A stretch of 33,252 nt of DNA from Longibaculum muris (GCF_004343035.1 NZ_SMCQ01000031.1:1-33252); one strand, 5' to 3'. Positions 1-8,112 are shown, numbered from the stretch's first letter. Numbers and translations are program-made. The notes: generated from the letters alone by a model not told the origin.

Positions 1-42
1 CCCCATAAATAATTATAGCTAGAATATTGGAGAATAGAAAAA

Positions 43-64
43 GACCACACGATAATGTGTAGTC
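43..64 (-). terminator. Hairpin with T-tract, minus-strand terminator-like
   Basis: The arms GACCACAC and GTGTAGTC pair around a 6-nt loop, with one C-A mismatch that becomes a G-U wobble on the minus strand. On the minus strand the hairpin is followed by TTTTT (complement of 38-42), so it would stop leftward transcription. On the plus strand no T-tract follows. No convincing leftward gene lies to its right, only a 28-codon frame at 154-68. It may serve a small RNA or peptide, or be a remnant. Confidence 0.4.
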
Positions 65-128
65 AGTTCAAACCACGTTAAATTTTAAATAGTCATATTT
101 ATTAGCAGTTTTTCTTTTTATGTTCATA

Positions 129-143
129 AAGAAAACGCTTTCA
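129..143. promoter_or_regulatory. cre-like CcpA operator
   Basis: The stretch AGAAAACGCTTTCA (130-143) differs from the cre consensus TGWAAACGNTWNCA at one position, the first base. It overlaps the likely -35 region of the hydrogenase operon promoter. That position is typical of CcpA-mediated carbon catabolite repression by promoter occlusion. The match is seen directly; regulation is inferred. Confidence 0.6.
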
Positions 144-168
144 TTCTTTTGCATACCTATGTTATAAT
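139..168 (+). promoter_or_regulatory. Promoter of the hydrogenase operon
   Basis: A perfect TATAAT at 163-168 is preceded by TGT, giving an extended -10 (TGNTATAAT). The -35 is weak: TTTCAT at 139-144 with an 18-bp spacer. It drives the hndA-hndD operon; the start codon of the first gene is 30 bp downstream, with GAGGTGA at 188-194. Confidence 0.65.
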
Positions 169-198
169 AAAAATAGATTAAAAGAATGAGGTGAAAGT

Positions 199-690
199 AT
201 GAAAAAATTGAATCAAAAGTCTTTAGATTTTATAGATGATACTATCTATAAGCATAAAGATGAAAAGGGTCCAACAAAACTTATTTTACATGAGATTCAA
301 AGAGAATTAGGGTATATTCCTTTTGAAGCAATGGAAAGAATGAGTGAAGTATTACAAATCCCTATTTCCAAAATTTATGGTGTTGTGACATTTTATTCGC
401 AATTTACAACTGAACCTAAAGGAAAACATGTTATTAGTGTTTGTTTAGGAACAGCTTGTTATGTTAATGGTTCACAAACAATTTTGGATTTGTTAGTTGA
501 AATGACAGGAGCTCCAGTCAATGGAACAAGTGCTGATGGTATCTTTTCAATAGATGCAACACGTTGTGTGGGCGCATGTGGATTGGCACCTGTTGTAAGT
601 GTGGATGGAACCGTTTTTGGATGTACGAAACAGTTGGAAGATTTGAAGATGCTGGTATTGAATTATAAAAAAGAGGAAGCACCTGCATGA
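199..690 (+). CDS. hndA: NADP-reducing/bifurcating hydrogenase subunit A (NuoE-like, [2Fe-2S])
   Basis: A 163-residue thioredoxin-like [2Fe-2S] protein of the NuoE/HndA/HydC family. The four cluster ligands are visible as C82 and C87 (CLGTACY) and C123 and C127 (CVGAC), in the spacing normal for the family. It probably relays electrons between the flavin subunit HndC and the catalytic subunit HndD in a soluble NAD(P)-linked [FeFe]-hydrogenase. It is the first gene of a ten-gene operon, has a good Shine-Dalgarno (GAGGTGA) and overlaps the next gene by 4 bp (ATGA). The catalytic partners lie over 3.5 kb downstream, separated from it by accessory genes. The family is certain; which electron carriers are used cannot be read from the sequence. 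Confidence 0.93.
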   Translation: MKKLNQKSLDFIDDTIYKHKDEKGPTKLILHEIQRELGYIPFEAMERMSEVLQIPISKIYGVVTFYSQFTTEPKGKHVISVCLGTACYVNGSQTILDLLVEMTGAPVNGTSADGIFSIDATRCVGACGLAPVVSVDGTVFGCTKQLEDLKMLVLNYKKEEAPA

Positions 691-1040
691 AACTTCAAGA
701 AATTTTAGATATTGTTGATGGTCGAGAACTTTATATTGATAGCCCTCATGTTTATGAAATTGATTTCCAAGATGCTTTTGGAACTGATTTGATGTCTGAT
801 GCCCTATGTCATTTAAGAGATGCTGATGAGACAGAATTATTGATTACTGGTTTAGCGAATATGCAAATCTTTCATACTGCTAATACTTTAGATTTAGCAG
901 CTATCCTAATTGTAAGAGGAAAAACAATTGATGAGCATATGATTCAAGGTGCAAAGATGAGTAATGTGAGTGTCTTTGTAACAAATTATACAATGTATGA
1001 GACATGTGGTCGTTTATATGAAAAAGGTTTAGGCAAATGA
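687..1040 (+). CDS. DRTGG domain protein 1
   Basis: A 117-residue soluble protein that resembles a stand-alone DRTGG domain, the small alpha/beta domain also found between CBS and phosphotransacetylase domains. The characteristic segment is degenerate (FGTDLMSDAL around residues 31-40) and is followed by an alternating strand/helix pattern. No catalytic residues can be assigned. It overlaps hndA and the following ATPase gene by 4 bp each, so it is probably translationally coupled. Such proteins recur in clostridial hydrogenase operons, where their role is unknown to me; ligand sensing is a guess. A second, divergent copy lies at 2613-2960. Confidence 0.75.
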   Translation: MKLQEILDIVDGRELYIDSPHVYEIDFQDAFGTDLMSDALCHLRDADETELLITGLANMQIFHTANTLDLAAILIVRGKTIDEHMIQGAKMSNVSVFVTNYTMYETCGRLYEKGLGK

Positions 1041-1444
1041 GAAAGACATATCAAATAGAAAAAGATAATTATGAAGATGCTGGACAAGCTTCACGTGATA
1101 TAAAAATGACATTAAAGACTTTGGGATTAGATCCAAAGGTCTTAAAAAGAGTTTCAATCGCATGTTATGAAGCGGAAATTAATCTGGTTATTCATTCAGA
1201 TGGTGGAGTAATTACATTTGAAATCGATGATGAGGGTGTTGTCCATTTGAGTTTTGATGATGTCGGACCAGGTATTCCAGATATTGAACTAGCGATGACA
1301 CCGGGTTATTCAACAGCTTCTAAAAAAGCGAGAGAATTTGGTTTTGGTGCAGGAATGGGACTTGATAATATGAAAAATTGTGCTTCAACATTTGATATTC
1401 AATCTTCAAAAGAAGGCACACATTTAAAAATGAGTTTTGTATGA
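1037..1444 (+). CDS. GHKL ATPase, anti-sigma-factor (RsbW/SpoIIAB)-like
   Basis: A 135-residue single-domain ATPase of the histidine kinase/anti-sigma type. The N box is ACYEAEINLVIHS (about residues 43-55), the G1 box DDVGPGIPD (75-83) and the G2 box GFGAGMGLDNMK (101-112). The length equals that of SpoIIAB and RsbW. It could therefore be a serine kinase or a switch protein, but no STAS-domain antagonist or dedicated sigma factor is encoded nearby. It overlaps both neighbours by 4 bp within the hydrogenase operon. The ATP-binding fold is well supported; the target is unknown. Confidence 0.82.
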   Translation: MRKTYQIEKDNYEDAGQASRDIKMTLKTLGLDPKVLKRVSIACYEAEINLVIHSDGGVITFEIDDEGVVHLSFDDVGPGIPDIELAMTPGYSTASKKAREFGFGAGMGLDNMKNCASTFDIQSSKEGTHLKMSFV

Positions 1445-2616
1445 AACCAGTGATTAGTTATTTAGATACAAAGTGTACTCATTGTATTAAATGTTTAAAA
1501 TCATGTCCTATGGATGCTATTTCAATTGTTAATCACCAAGTGAATATTGACGAAAGCAAATGTATTCATTGTGATGTTTGTATTCAAAACTGCCCATCTC
1601 GTGTTTTAAAAGTTCAAAGTGCTCATATGAATGAGACGATGAAGAATCATCAATATAATATTGCGTTAATTCCAACCAGTTTATTATCTGATATGAAATC
1701 TTATGAAGATTTTCAAAGAATCTGTCAAGCTATCTTAGAGTTAGGTTTTGATGAAATTGAACAATATAGTGACATTGAAGGTTATTTATATAATAAAGCT
1801 ATTGAGGAAAGTCATCAAAAACCTGGTTTATGGTTGACTTCATTTTGTCCAACCATCAATCAATTGATTGAAAAAAATTATCCAACATTATATGATCGTA
1901 TTTTACCTTATGATTATCCTGTAGAAATTGCAGCAAGAAGAATTAGAAAAAAACATCAAGGTCAAGATGTTGGAATTTATTCTTTATGTGAATGTGTAGG
2001 AAAAATGATGCTAGCTAAAGAACCTTTTGGAAATATGGAATCTGCTATTGATTATGCAATGACAATTTCCCATGTCTTTCCTAAAATTAATAAATTAAAA
2101 AGTAATCAAAAATATCCAATTGAAATGAATAGAGAAGGCGTTAAAAGTAATGTTGAAGATTTATTTGGAAATAGGAGTATGTCTATTGTTAGAGTTGAAG
2201 GGTTAAATCAAAGTCGAAGTTTATTAGATTTAATTGAATTTGATCAAATTCAACACATTGATTTAGTTGCGATGTTTGCTTGTTATCAAGGATGTATTGG
2301 TGGCTATTATTTATGGTCAAATCCTTTTGAAGGCAGTTACAATATTGAAAGTATGATGGAACAATATACATTAAGTGATCTTAAGTTAAATGATGAGGAA
2401 TATCGTATTCATCGTCAATTAGATCATCAAGAAATGTTATCAATGAAAGAACGAATGGCTTGGTTTGCTAAAGTTAATGATATTTTAGAATTATTACCTC
2501 AATATGATTGTGGGGCATGTGGTTTTGCTAATTGTCGTAGCCTAGCTCAAAGTATTGTTGATCATAAAGTTGATATTCAAGTTTGTCGAGTTAGAAAAAA
2601 AGGTGATGAGAAATGA
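1441..2616 (+). CDS. Iron-sulfur protein with degenerate [FeFe]-hydrogenase domain
   Basis: A 391-residue protein with three visible parts. An N-terminal 2[4Fe-4S] ferredoxin has C12/C15/C18/C22 and C41/C44/C47/C51. The middle resembles the hydrogenase large-subunit domain, but the H-cluster motifs are altered: SFCP around C136, SLCECVGK with C183/C185, and FACYQGCIGG with C281/C285. The C-terminal four-cysteine cluster domain has C357/C360/C365/C382. The H-cluster motifs TSCxPxW, MPCxxK and ExMxCxxGCxxG are kept only in outline. The likeliest role is as a redox or H2-sensing relative (HydS/HfsB-like) or a redox relay rather than the main hydrogenase, which is HndD at 6364-8112. It overlaps its neighbours by 4 bp on both sides. 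Confidence 0.82.
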   Translation: MKPVISYLDTKCTHCIKCLKSCPMDAISIVNHQVNIDESKCIHCDVCIQNCPSRVLKVQSAHMNETMKNHQYNIALIPTSLLSDMKSYEDFQRICQAILELGFDEIEQYSDIEGYLYNKAIEESHQKPGLWLTSFCPTINQLIEKNYPTLYDRILPYDYPVEIAARRIRKKHQGQDVGIYSLCECVGKMMLAKEPFGNMESAIDYAMTISHVFPKINKLKSNQKYPIEMNREGVKSNVEDLFGNRSMSIVRVEGLNQSRSLLDLIEFDQIQHIDLVAMFACYQGCIGGYYLWSNPFEGSYNIESMMEQYTLSDLKLNDEEYRIHRQLDHQEMLSMKERMAWFAKVNDILELLPQYDCGACGFANCRSLAQSIVDHKVDIQVCRVRKKGDEK

Positions 2617-2960
2617 ATTTAGATGAAAGTAAAAACTTAAAAGAAATTGTTTCTAAGGTTGATTTAACACTTATTAATGAACAATCACTTGATCGAGAAG
2701 TCCAAGGTATGTATGTTGGTGATTTATTAAGTATGGTTCTTGGTAAAGCGGATGAACAATTCTTATGGATAACTGTTCAAACTCATGTGAATGCTATTGC
2801 AGTTGCCCAGATGTTAGATTTTTCAGGAATTATTTTTGTTGAAGGACTTATGCCTGATGATGAAGCAATTTCAAAAGTAAATGAATTAGATTTACCTTTA
2901 TTTTCAACTAAGGATGATGCTTATACTCTGATTCGAAAATTAACTGCAGCAGGTATATAA
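2613..2960 (+). CDS. DRTGG-like domain protein 2
   Basis: A 115-residue soluble protein with the same overall layout as the protein at 687-1040: a degenerate motif LDREVQGMYVGDLLSMVL (about residues 26-43), then IDE-rich strands and a VEG turn near residue 78. Sequence identity between the two copies looks low, so they are old or functionally split paralogues. It overlaps the preceding gene by 4 bp and is followed after 2 bp by the PHP gene. No enzymatic motif is seen. Pairing with its paralogue or with the ATPases of the operon is plausible but unproven. Confidence 0.68.
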   Translation: MNLDESKNLKEIVSKVDLTLINEQSLDREVQGMYVGDLLSMVLGKADEQFLWITVQTHVNAIAVAQMLDFSGIIFVEGLMPDDEAISKVNELDLPLFSTKDDAYTLIRKLTAAGI

Positions 2961-2962
2961 GA

Positions 2963-3658
2963 ATGTTTTATGATTTGCATATTCATTCGGCATTATCGCC
3001 TTGTAGCGATGATGATATGACACTTAATAATATTGTCAATATGGCTTGTTTAAAAGAATTAGACTTGATTGCCATTACTGATCATAATTCAGTCAAACAA
3101 CTTTATCATTTAGCTGATGTGGCTCAGGATAAGATTCGTTTTATTTATGGTGTTGAAATTCAAAGTCGTGAAGAAATTCATGTGTTAGCTTATTTTTTAG
3201 ATAAACAATTATTGGATACTTTTCAAGCGTTTCTTGATTGTTATTTAATTGAAGAACCTAATGATGAATATTATTTTGGTCATCAATATATATTTAATGA
3301 AGTAGATGAAGTCGTGAATGAAGAAAGAAGGTTATTGATTAAATCATTGGATTTATCATTAGTTGAGATTATTGATTGGATTCATCATCATCACGGAATT
3401 GCTATTTTGGCTCATGCTATGAGTGAACGATTTTCAATCATGAATGTTTTTATGAGAATTGATGAAGATTTAGATATTGATGGAATAGAAGTGACAAAAG
3501 AGGATCATCGAACTTTATTGATGGAAAGATTTCCTTATTTAAAAAATCAATTTTGGTTAATGAATAGTGATGCCCATCGTTTAGAAATGATTAGTGAACC
3601 TATTCATCAATTTGATGAAAAAGAATTTTTTGGTTTATGGAGGAAGCGCTATGGATGA
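2963..3658 (+). CDS. PHP domain metal-dependent phosphoesterase
   Basis: A 231-residue PHP-family protein. The metal-binding residues are in place: HIH motif H6 and H8, the ITDHNS motif with D40 and H41, E65, H73, H151 in ILAHAM, and D203/H205 in NSDAH. It is therefore likely to hydrolyse a phosphoester, as trinuclear-metal relatives do on nucleotides or histidinol phosphate. The substrate cannot be deduced. Its position between a DRTGG protein and a GHKL ATPase inside a hydrogenase operon argues for a signalling or repair role rather than histidine synthesis. The upstream Shine-Dalgarno is weak (AGGT at 2951-2954), in line with coupling to the gene before it. Confidence 0.87.
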   Translation: MFYDLHIHSALSPCSDDDMTLNNIVNMACLKELDLIAITDHNSVKQLYHLADVAQDKIRFIYGVEIQSREEIHVLAYFLDKQLLDTFQAFLDCYLIEEPNDEYYFGHQYIFNEVDEVVNEERRLLIKSLDLSLVEIIDWIHHHHGIAILAHAMSERFSIMNVFMRIDEDLDIDGIEVTKEDHRTLLMERFPYLKNQFWLMNSDAHRLEMISEPIHQFDEKEFFGLWRKRYG

Positions 3659-4184
3659 GTTAGCATTGAACATTTTAGATATAGCTTATAATTCTATTCG
3701 GGCAAAGGCAACGCTCATTCAAATTCGTATTGAAGATAGTGTGAATCAAAATCATATTCTTATAGATATCATAGATAATGGTTGTGGAATGGATAAAGAA
3801 ACCATAGAAAAAGTAACTGATCCTTTTTATACAACCAGAACAACTCGCAAAGTTGGTTTAGGCATTCCACTTTTTAAACAAAATGCTGAATTAACTGGTG
3901 GTTATCTAAAAATGAATTCAAAACTTCATCAAGGAACTCATGTTAGTGCGATGTTTGTCAAAAATCATATTGATACGCCTGTAATGGGTAATATCATTGA
4001 TACAATAATAACCTTAATTCAAGCGAATGATCAAATTGATTATGAGTTTGTATATATAACAGATGAATTTTCTTTTGAAATGAAAACAAAGGAAATGAAA
4101 GAGATTCTAGGTGATGTAAAGATTACTGAACCTGAAGTCCTTTTATGGATTAAAGATTATATGAAGGAGGGATTAAGAAAATGA
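3651..4184 (+). CDS. GHKL histidine-kinase-like ATPase
   Basis: A 177-residue ATP-binding protein starting MDELALNILDIAYNSI. GGAGG at 3639-3643 lies 7 nt before this ATG; an in-frame upstream ATG at 3594 has no such site. The N box is in the first 20 residues, the G1 box is IDNGCGMD (about 41-48), followed by a DPFYTTRTTRKVGLGIPLFKQ lid and G2 region (about 55-75). There is no sensor, dimerisation or phosphoacceptor-His domain, so it is not a complete histidine kinase. It overlaps the PHP gene by 8 bp and hndB by 4 bp. Relatives occur in clostridial hydrogenase operons; the function is unassigned. Confidence 0.82.
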   Translation: MDELALNILDIAYNSIRAKATLIQIRIEDSVNQNHILIDIIDNGCGMDKETIEKVTDPFYTTRTTRKVGLGIPLFKQNAELTGGYLKMNSKLHQGTHVSAMFVKNHIDTPVMGNIIDTIITLIQANDQIDYEFVYITDEFSFEMKTKEMKEILGDVKITEPEVLLWIKDYMKEGLRK

Positions 4185-4549
4185 AATCACTAGAGGATTT
4201 AAAAAAGATTAGAGAGGCTGCACAAAATAAAATGACAATGCGTATGGAAGATGATACAAAATACCGTGTTGTTGTAGGTATGGCAACATGTGGAATTGCA
4301 GCAGGAGCACGTCCTGTCTTAAATACAATTGTTGAAGAAGTTGCTAAAGCAAAATTACCAGTTACAGTTTTACAAACAGGTTGTATTGGAATGTGTACAC
4401 TTGAGCCTATTGTTGAAGTCTATGATAAAGATGATCATAAAACAACATATGTTTTAATTGATGCCAAAAAAGCAAAAGAAATTGTTTTGCGTCATTTGAT
4501 GAATGATGAAGTTGTTGATGAATATACAGTTGGTAAATATAAGAAGTAG
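4181..4549 (+). CDS. hndB: NADP-reducing hydrogenase subunit B (2Fe-2S thioredoxin-like)
   Basis: A 122-residue member of the HndB family of [2Fe-2S] thioredoxin-like subunits. Key features are MATCGIAAGA (C37) and TGCIGMC (C68, C72), a reduced set compared with NuoE. In HndABCD-type enzymes this subunit carries electrons between the flavin and hydrogenase subunits. The ribosome binding site AAGGAGGG just upstream is strong, suggesting that from here on the structural subunits are made at higher level. It overlaps the ATPase gene by 4 bp and is followed 11 bp later by hndC. Confidence 0.87.
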   Translation: MKSLEDLKKIREAAQNKMTMRMEDDTKYRVVVGMATCGIAAGARPVLNTIVEEVAKAKLPVTVLQTGCIGMCTLEPIVEVYDKDDHKTTYVLIDAKKAKEIVLRHLMNDEVVDEYTVGKYKK

Positions 4550-4560
4550 GAGGGATGGAC

Positions 4561-6354
4561 ATGGAGAGAATACAAGTATTGGTCTGTGCTGGTACGGGCT
4601 GTAGTATTGGAAATTCTGGTGATTTGATAGAAGCTTTTAAAAGTGAAATCAAATCTATGGGATTGGAAAAAGAAGTAAGTGTTTTACGTACTGGATGTTT
4701 AGGACTTTGTGGGGTTGGACCAAATGTGTCTATTTATCCTGATAATATTATTTATAAATCAGTAAAAGTTGAGGATGTTAAAGAAATAGTGATGGAACAT
4801 TTCTATAAAGGACGTCCTGTTCAACGATTGATGCTTAATGAATCTGATCAAGAAACAAATGAAATTCATGATATTAACAAAACAAAATTCTATTCTAAAC
4901 AAAAACGTATTGCATTGCATAATTGTGGTGTGATTGATCCGGAAAATATTCAAGAATATATTGCTAAGGATGGTTATTTTGCTTTAGGTAAGGTTTTAAC
5001 AGAAATGACGCCTCAACAAGTTGTTGATGAAATCAAAGAGAGTGGCTTGAGAGGCCGTGGTGGTGGAGGTTTCCCTACTGGATTGAAATGGCAATTTGCC
5101 TTAAATGAACCAGGACCAGAAAAGTATGTTATTTGTAATGCTGATGAAGGTGATCCTGGGGCATTTATGGATCGTTCAATTTTGGAAGGAAATCCACATA
5201 GTGTTATTGAAGCGATGGCGATTGCAGCTTATGCGATTGGGGCTCATTATGGCTATATTTATATTCGTGCTGAATATCCAATTGCTGTAGAACGATTGAA
5301 ACATGCTATTAATGAAGCAAAAGAATTAGGTTTATTAGGTGAGAATATTTTTGGTACAGGATTTAATTTTGATTTGGAAATTCGTTTAGGGGCTGGGGCT
5401 TTCGTTTGTGGTGAAGAAACGGCTTTGATTCAATCTATTGAAGGAGAAAGAGGAATGCCTCGTCCAAAACCACCATTCCCAGCTCATAGTGGTGTTTGGG
5501 GAAAACCAACAATTATTAATAATGTTGAGACTTATGCCAATGTAGCACAAATTATTATTAATGGTGCAAAATGGTTTAAATCAATTGGAACGGAATCATC
5601 ATCAGGAACAAAGGTCTTTGCTTTAGGTGGTAAGATTACTAATACTGGACTTGTTGAAGTTCCAATGGGAACAACATTACGTGAAGTTATTTATGAAATT
5701 GGTGGAGGATGTCCAAACCGTAAACAATTTAAGGCTGTCCAAACTGGAGGGCCATCAGGTGGATGTTTAACAGAAAAACAACTAGATACACCAATTGGTT
5801 TTGATGAATTGATTAAGCTTGGCTCAATGATGGGTTCAGGTGGAATGATTGTCTTAGATGAAGATAACTGTATGGTTGATGTGGCTAGGTTCTATATGGA
5901 TTTTATTGTTGATGAATCATGTGGTAAATGTTCACCTTGTCGTATTGGAACAAAACGTATGCTTGAAATATTGGAAGATATTTGTGATGGCAAGGGAACA
6001 ATGGAATCACTTGAAGAACTTGAAACATTAGCTCATACCATTAAAGATACAGCTTTGTGTGGATTAGGACAATCAGCACCAAATCCAGTTTTATCAACAA
6101 TTTCACAATTTAGAGATGAATATATTGCTCATATTGTTGATAAAAAATGTCCAGCAGGAGTTTGTAAAGCATTATTATCATATGAAATTGATGCTGATAA
6201 ATGTCGTAAGTGTGGACTTTGTGCAAGACAATGTCCAGCAAATGCTATTGATGGTGAACTTGGTAAGGTAGCTTATCATATTGATCAGGATAAATGTATT
6301 AAATGTGGTAACTGTCTCAAAGCTTGTCACTTTAATGTGATTTCTAGAAAGTAG
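4561..6354 (+). CDS. hndC: Hydrogenase flavin/NAD(P)-binding subunit (NuoF-like)
   Basis: The flavin subunit, 597 residues from the ATG at 4561, which sits 7 nt after AGGAGG; the in-frame ATG at 4555 abuts that site and is less likely. Domain order: N-terminal [2Fe-2S] thioredoxin-like domain (C9, C14, C46, C50); NuoF FMN/NAD(P) core with GRGGGGFPTG (165-174), CNADEGDPG (192-200) and GAGAFVCGEE (277-286); SLBB region; NuoF [4Fe-4S] site C454/C457/C460 and C500; C-terminal 2[4Fe-4S] ferredoxin C548/C551/C554/C558 and C579/C582/C585/C589. This matches HndC/HydB, where NAD(P)H, ferredoxin and hydrogenase electrons meet, so confurcation or bifurcation is the likely chemistry. Confidence 0.94.
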   Translation: MERIQVLVCAGTGCSIGNSGDLIEAFKSEIKSMGLEKEVSVLRTGCLGLCGVGPNVSIYPDNIIYKSVKVEDVKEIVMEHFYKGRPVQRLMLNESDQETNEIHDINKTKFYSKQKRIALHNCGVIDPENIQEYIAKDGYFALGKVLTEMTPQQVVDEIKESGLRGRGGGGFPTGLKWQFALNEPGPEKYVICNADEGDPGAFMDRSILEGNPHSVIEAMAIAAYAIGAHYGYIYIRAEYPIAVERLKHAINEAKELGLLGENIFGTGFNFDLEIRLGAGAFVCGEETALIQSIEGERGMPRPKPPFPAHSGVWGKPTIINNVETYANVAQIIINGAKWFKSIGTESSSGTKVFALGGKITNTGLVEVPMGTTLREVIYEIGGGCPNRKQFKAVQTGGPSGGCLTEKQLDTPIGFDELIKLGSMMGSGGMIVLDEDNCMVDVARFYMDFIVDESCGKCSPCRIGTKRMLEILEDICDGKGTMESLEELETLAHTIKDTALCGLGQSAPNPVLSTISQFRDEYIAHIVDKKCPAGVCKALLSYEIDADKCRKCGLCARQCPANAIDGELGKVAYHIDQDKCIKCGNCLKACHFNVISRK

Positions 6355-6363
6355 GTGGATGAA

Positions 6364-8112
6364 ATGGGAAAAATAAAATTAACAATTAACAATCGCCAAG
6401 TTGAAGCATATGAAGGAAAAACAATCTTAGAAGTGGCAAGAGAAAATGGTATTCATATTCCTACTTTATGTTATTTAAAGGATTATACAGGAACAGGGGC
6501 TTGTCGTGTTTGTCAAGTCGAAGTAGAAGGAGCAAGAAACCTTTGTGCTGCTTGTGTATATCCTGTAAGAGAAGGAATGGTTGTCAAAACAAATTCTATG
6601 CGTGCTTTGGATGCGCGTAGACGTGTTGTCGAATTAATTGTTTCTAATCACTCTAAGGATTGTTTATCTTGTATTCGTAATACAAACTGCGAATTACAAA
6701 GACTATGTCAAGAATTAGGGGTAAGAGAAGATGCGTTTAAAGGGCAAAAAACAGTACCTACATTTGATGAAGTATCACCAGGTGTAGTAAGAGACACTTC
6801 GAAATGTATTTTATGTGGGCGATGTGTAGCAGCTTGTCAAAAACATCAAGGATTAGGTGTTTTAGATTTTATGGAACGTGGTTTTAAAACTAAAATTGGT
6901 CCAGTCTTTGATCGTAGTTTTAATGATGTTAATTGTATGCAATGTGGTCAATGTATCAATGTTTGTCCAGTTGGAGCGTTACATGAAAAAGAAGAAATTC
7001 ATAATGTTATTGCGGCTTTAAATGATCCAAATATGCATGTTGTTGTACAAACTGCACCAGCAGTTAGAGCAAGTTTAGGTGAAGAATTTGGAATGCCAAT
7101 TGGAACGCGTGTGACTGGGAAAATGGTTGCAGCTTTAAAACTTTTAGGTTTTGATAAAGTTTATGATACAAACTTTGGGGCTGATTTAACAATTATGGAA
7201 GAAGGCTATGAATTTATACATCGTGTTCAAGAAGGTGGCGTTTTACCAATGATTACATCTTGTTCACCAGGATGGATTAATTATTGTGAAAAAGAATATC
7301 CAGATCTATTAGATCATCTTTCAACATGTAAATCACCTCATATGATGTTAGGAGCAATGATTAAATCACATTATGCCAAAACATATCAGTTAGATCCAAA
7401 GAATATCTATGTTGTCTCTATTATGCCTTGTGTTGCTAAAAAAGGTGAAAAAGAAAGACCACAAATGATCAAAGATGAAATGAAAGATGTTGATGCAGTT
7501 TTAACAACAAGAGAATTAGGTAAACTGATTAAAATGTTTGGAGTTAACTTCGTTGATTTAAAAGATGAAGAATTTGATCAGGATATGTTTGGTGAATATA
7601 CTGGTGCTGCTGTTATCTTTGGGGCAAGTGGTGGTGTCATGGAAGCCGCTTTACGTACAGTTGTTGATGTTTTAACTTCACAAGATTTAGATAATATTGA
7701 ATATCATGCAGTAAGAGGACAACGTGGGTTAAAAGAAGCAAGTTTAAAAGTTGGTGATTTAACAGTCAATGTTGCTGTGGCACATAGTATGCAGATTGCT
7801 AAACCATTATTAGATGATATTCGTGCTGGAAAATCAAAATATCATTTCATTGAAATTATGGGATGTCCAGGTGGATGTATTAATGGTGGAGGACAATCTT
7901 ATGTCAATGCAATGATTCGTAATAGTGGTTTTGATTTTAAAGGTGCTCGAGCAAAAGCCTTATATGATGAAGATCGTGCAATGCCAGCCAGAAAATCTCA
8001 TAAGAATACCCAAATTCAAAAGCTTTATGAAGATTTCTTGGGACATCCAAACTCTCATTTGGCACATAGTTTGTTGCATACAACTTATGAGAAAAAAGAT
8101 AAATATAAATAA
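6364..8112 (+). CDS. hndD: [FeFe]-hydrogenase catalytic subunit
   Basis: The catalytic subunit, 582 residues from the ATG at 6364, 5 nt after AGGTGG; an in-frame GTG at 6355 lies inside that site. Modules in order: plant-type [2Fe-2S] domain (C36, C47, C50, C64); His-ligated [4Fe-4S] domain (H96, C100, C103, C109); 2[4Fe-4S] ferredoxin (C148/C151/C154/C158 and C191/C194/C197/C201); H-cluster domain with TSCSPGW (298-304), MPCVAKK (353-359) and GCPGGCINGGG (500-510, C501 and C505). It makes or oxidises H2 in the cytoplasm. It is complete and closes the operon; a strong terminator follows. The clostridial enzyme CpI has TSCCPGW at the first motif, so Ser301 is a variant residue. Confidence 0.96.
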   Translation: MGKIKLTINNRQVEAYEGKTILEVARENGIHIPTLCYLKDYTGTGACRVCQVEVEGARNLCAACVYPVREGMVVKTNSMRALDARRRVVELIVSNHSKDCLSCIRNTNCELQRLCQELGVREDAFKGQKTVPTFDEVSPGVVRDTSKCILCGRCVAACQKHQGLGVLDFMERGFKTKIGPVFDRSFNDVNCMQCGQCINVCPVGALHEKEEIHNVIAALNDPNMHVVVQTAPAVRASLGEEFGMPIGTRVTGKMVAALKLLGFDKVYDTNFGADLTIMEEGYEFIHRVQEGGVLPMITSCSPGWINYCEKEYPDLLDHLSTCKSPHMMLGAMIKSHYAKTYQLDPKNIYVVSIMPCVAKKGEKERPQMIKDEMKDVDAVLTTRELGKLIKMFGVNFVDLKDEEFDQDMFGEYTGAAVIFGASGGVMEAALRTVVDVLTSQDLDNIEYHAVRGQRGLKEASLKVGDLTVNVAVAHSMQIAKPLLDDIRAGKSKYHFIEIMGCPGGCINGGGQSYVNAMIRNSGFDFKGARAKALYDEDRAMPARKSHKNTQIQKLYEDFLGHPNSHLAHSLLHTTYEKKDKYK

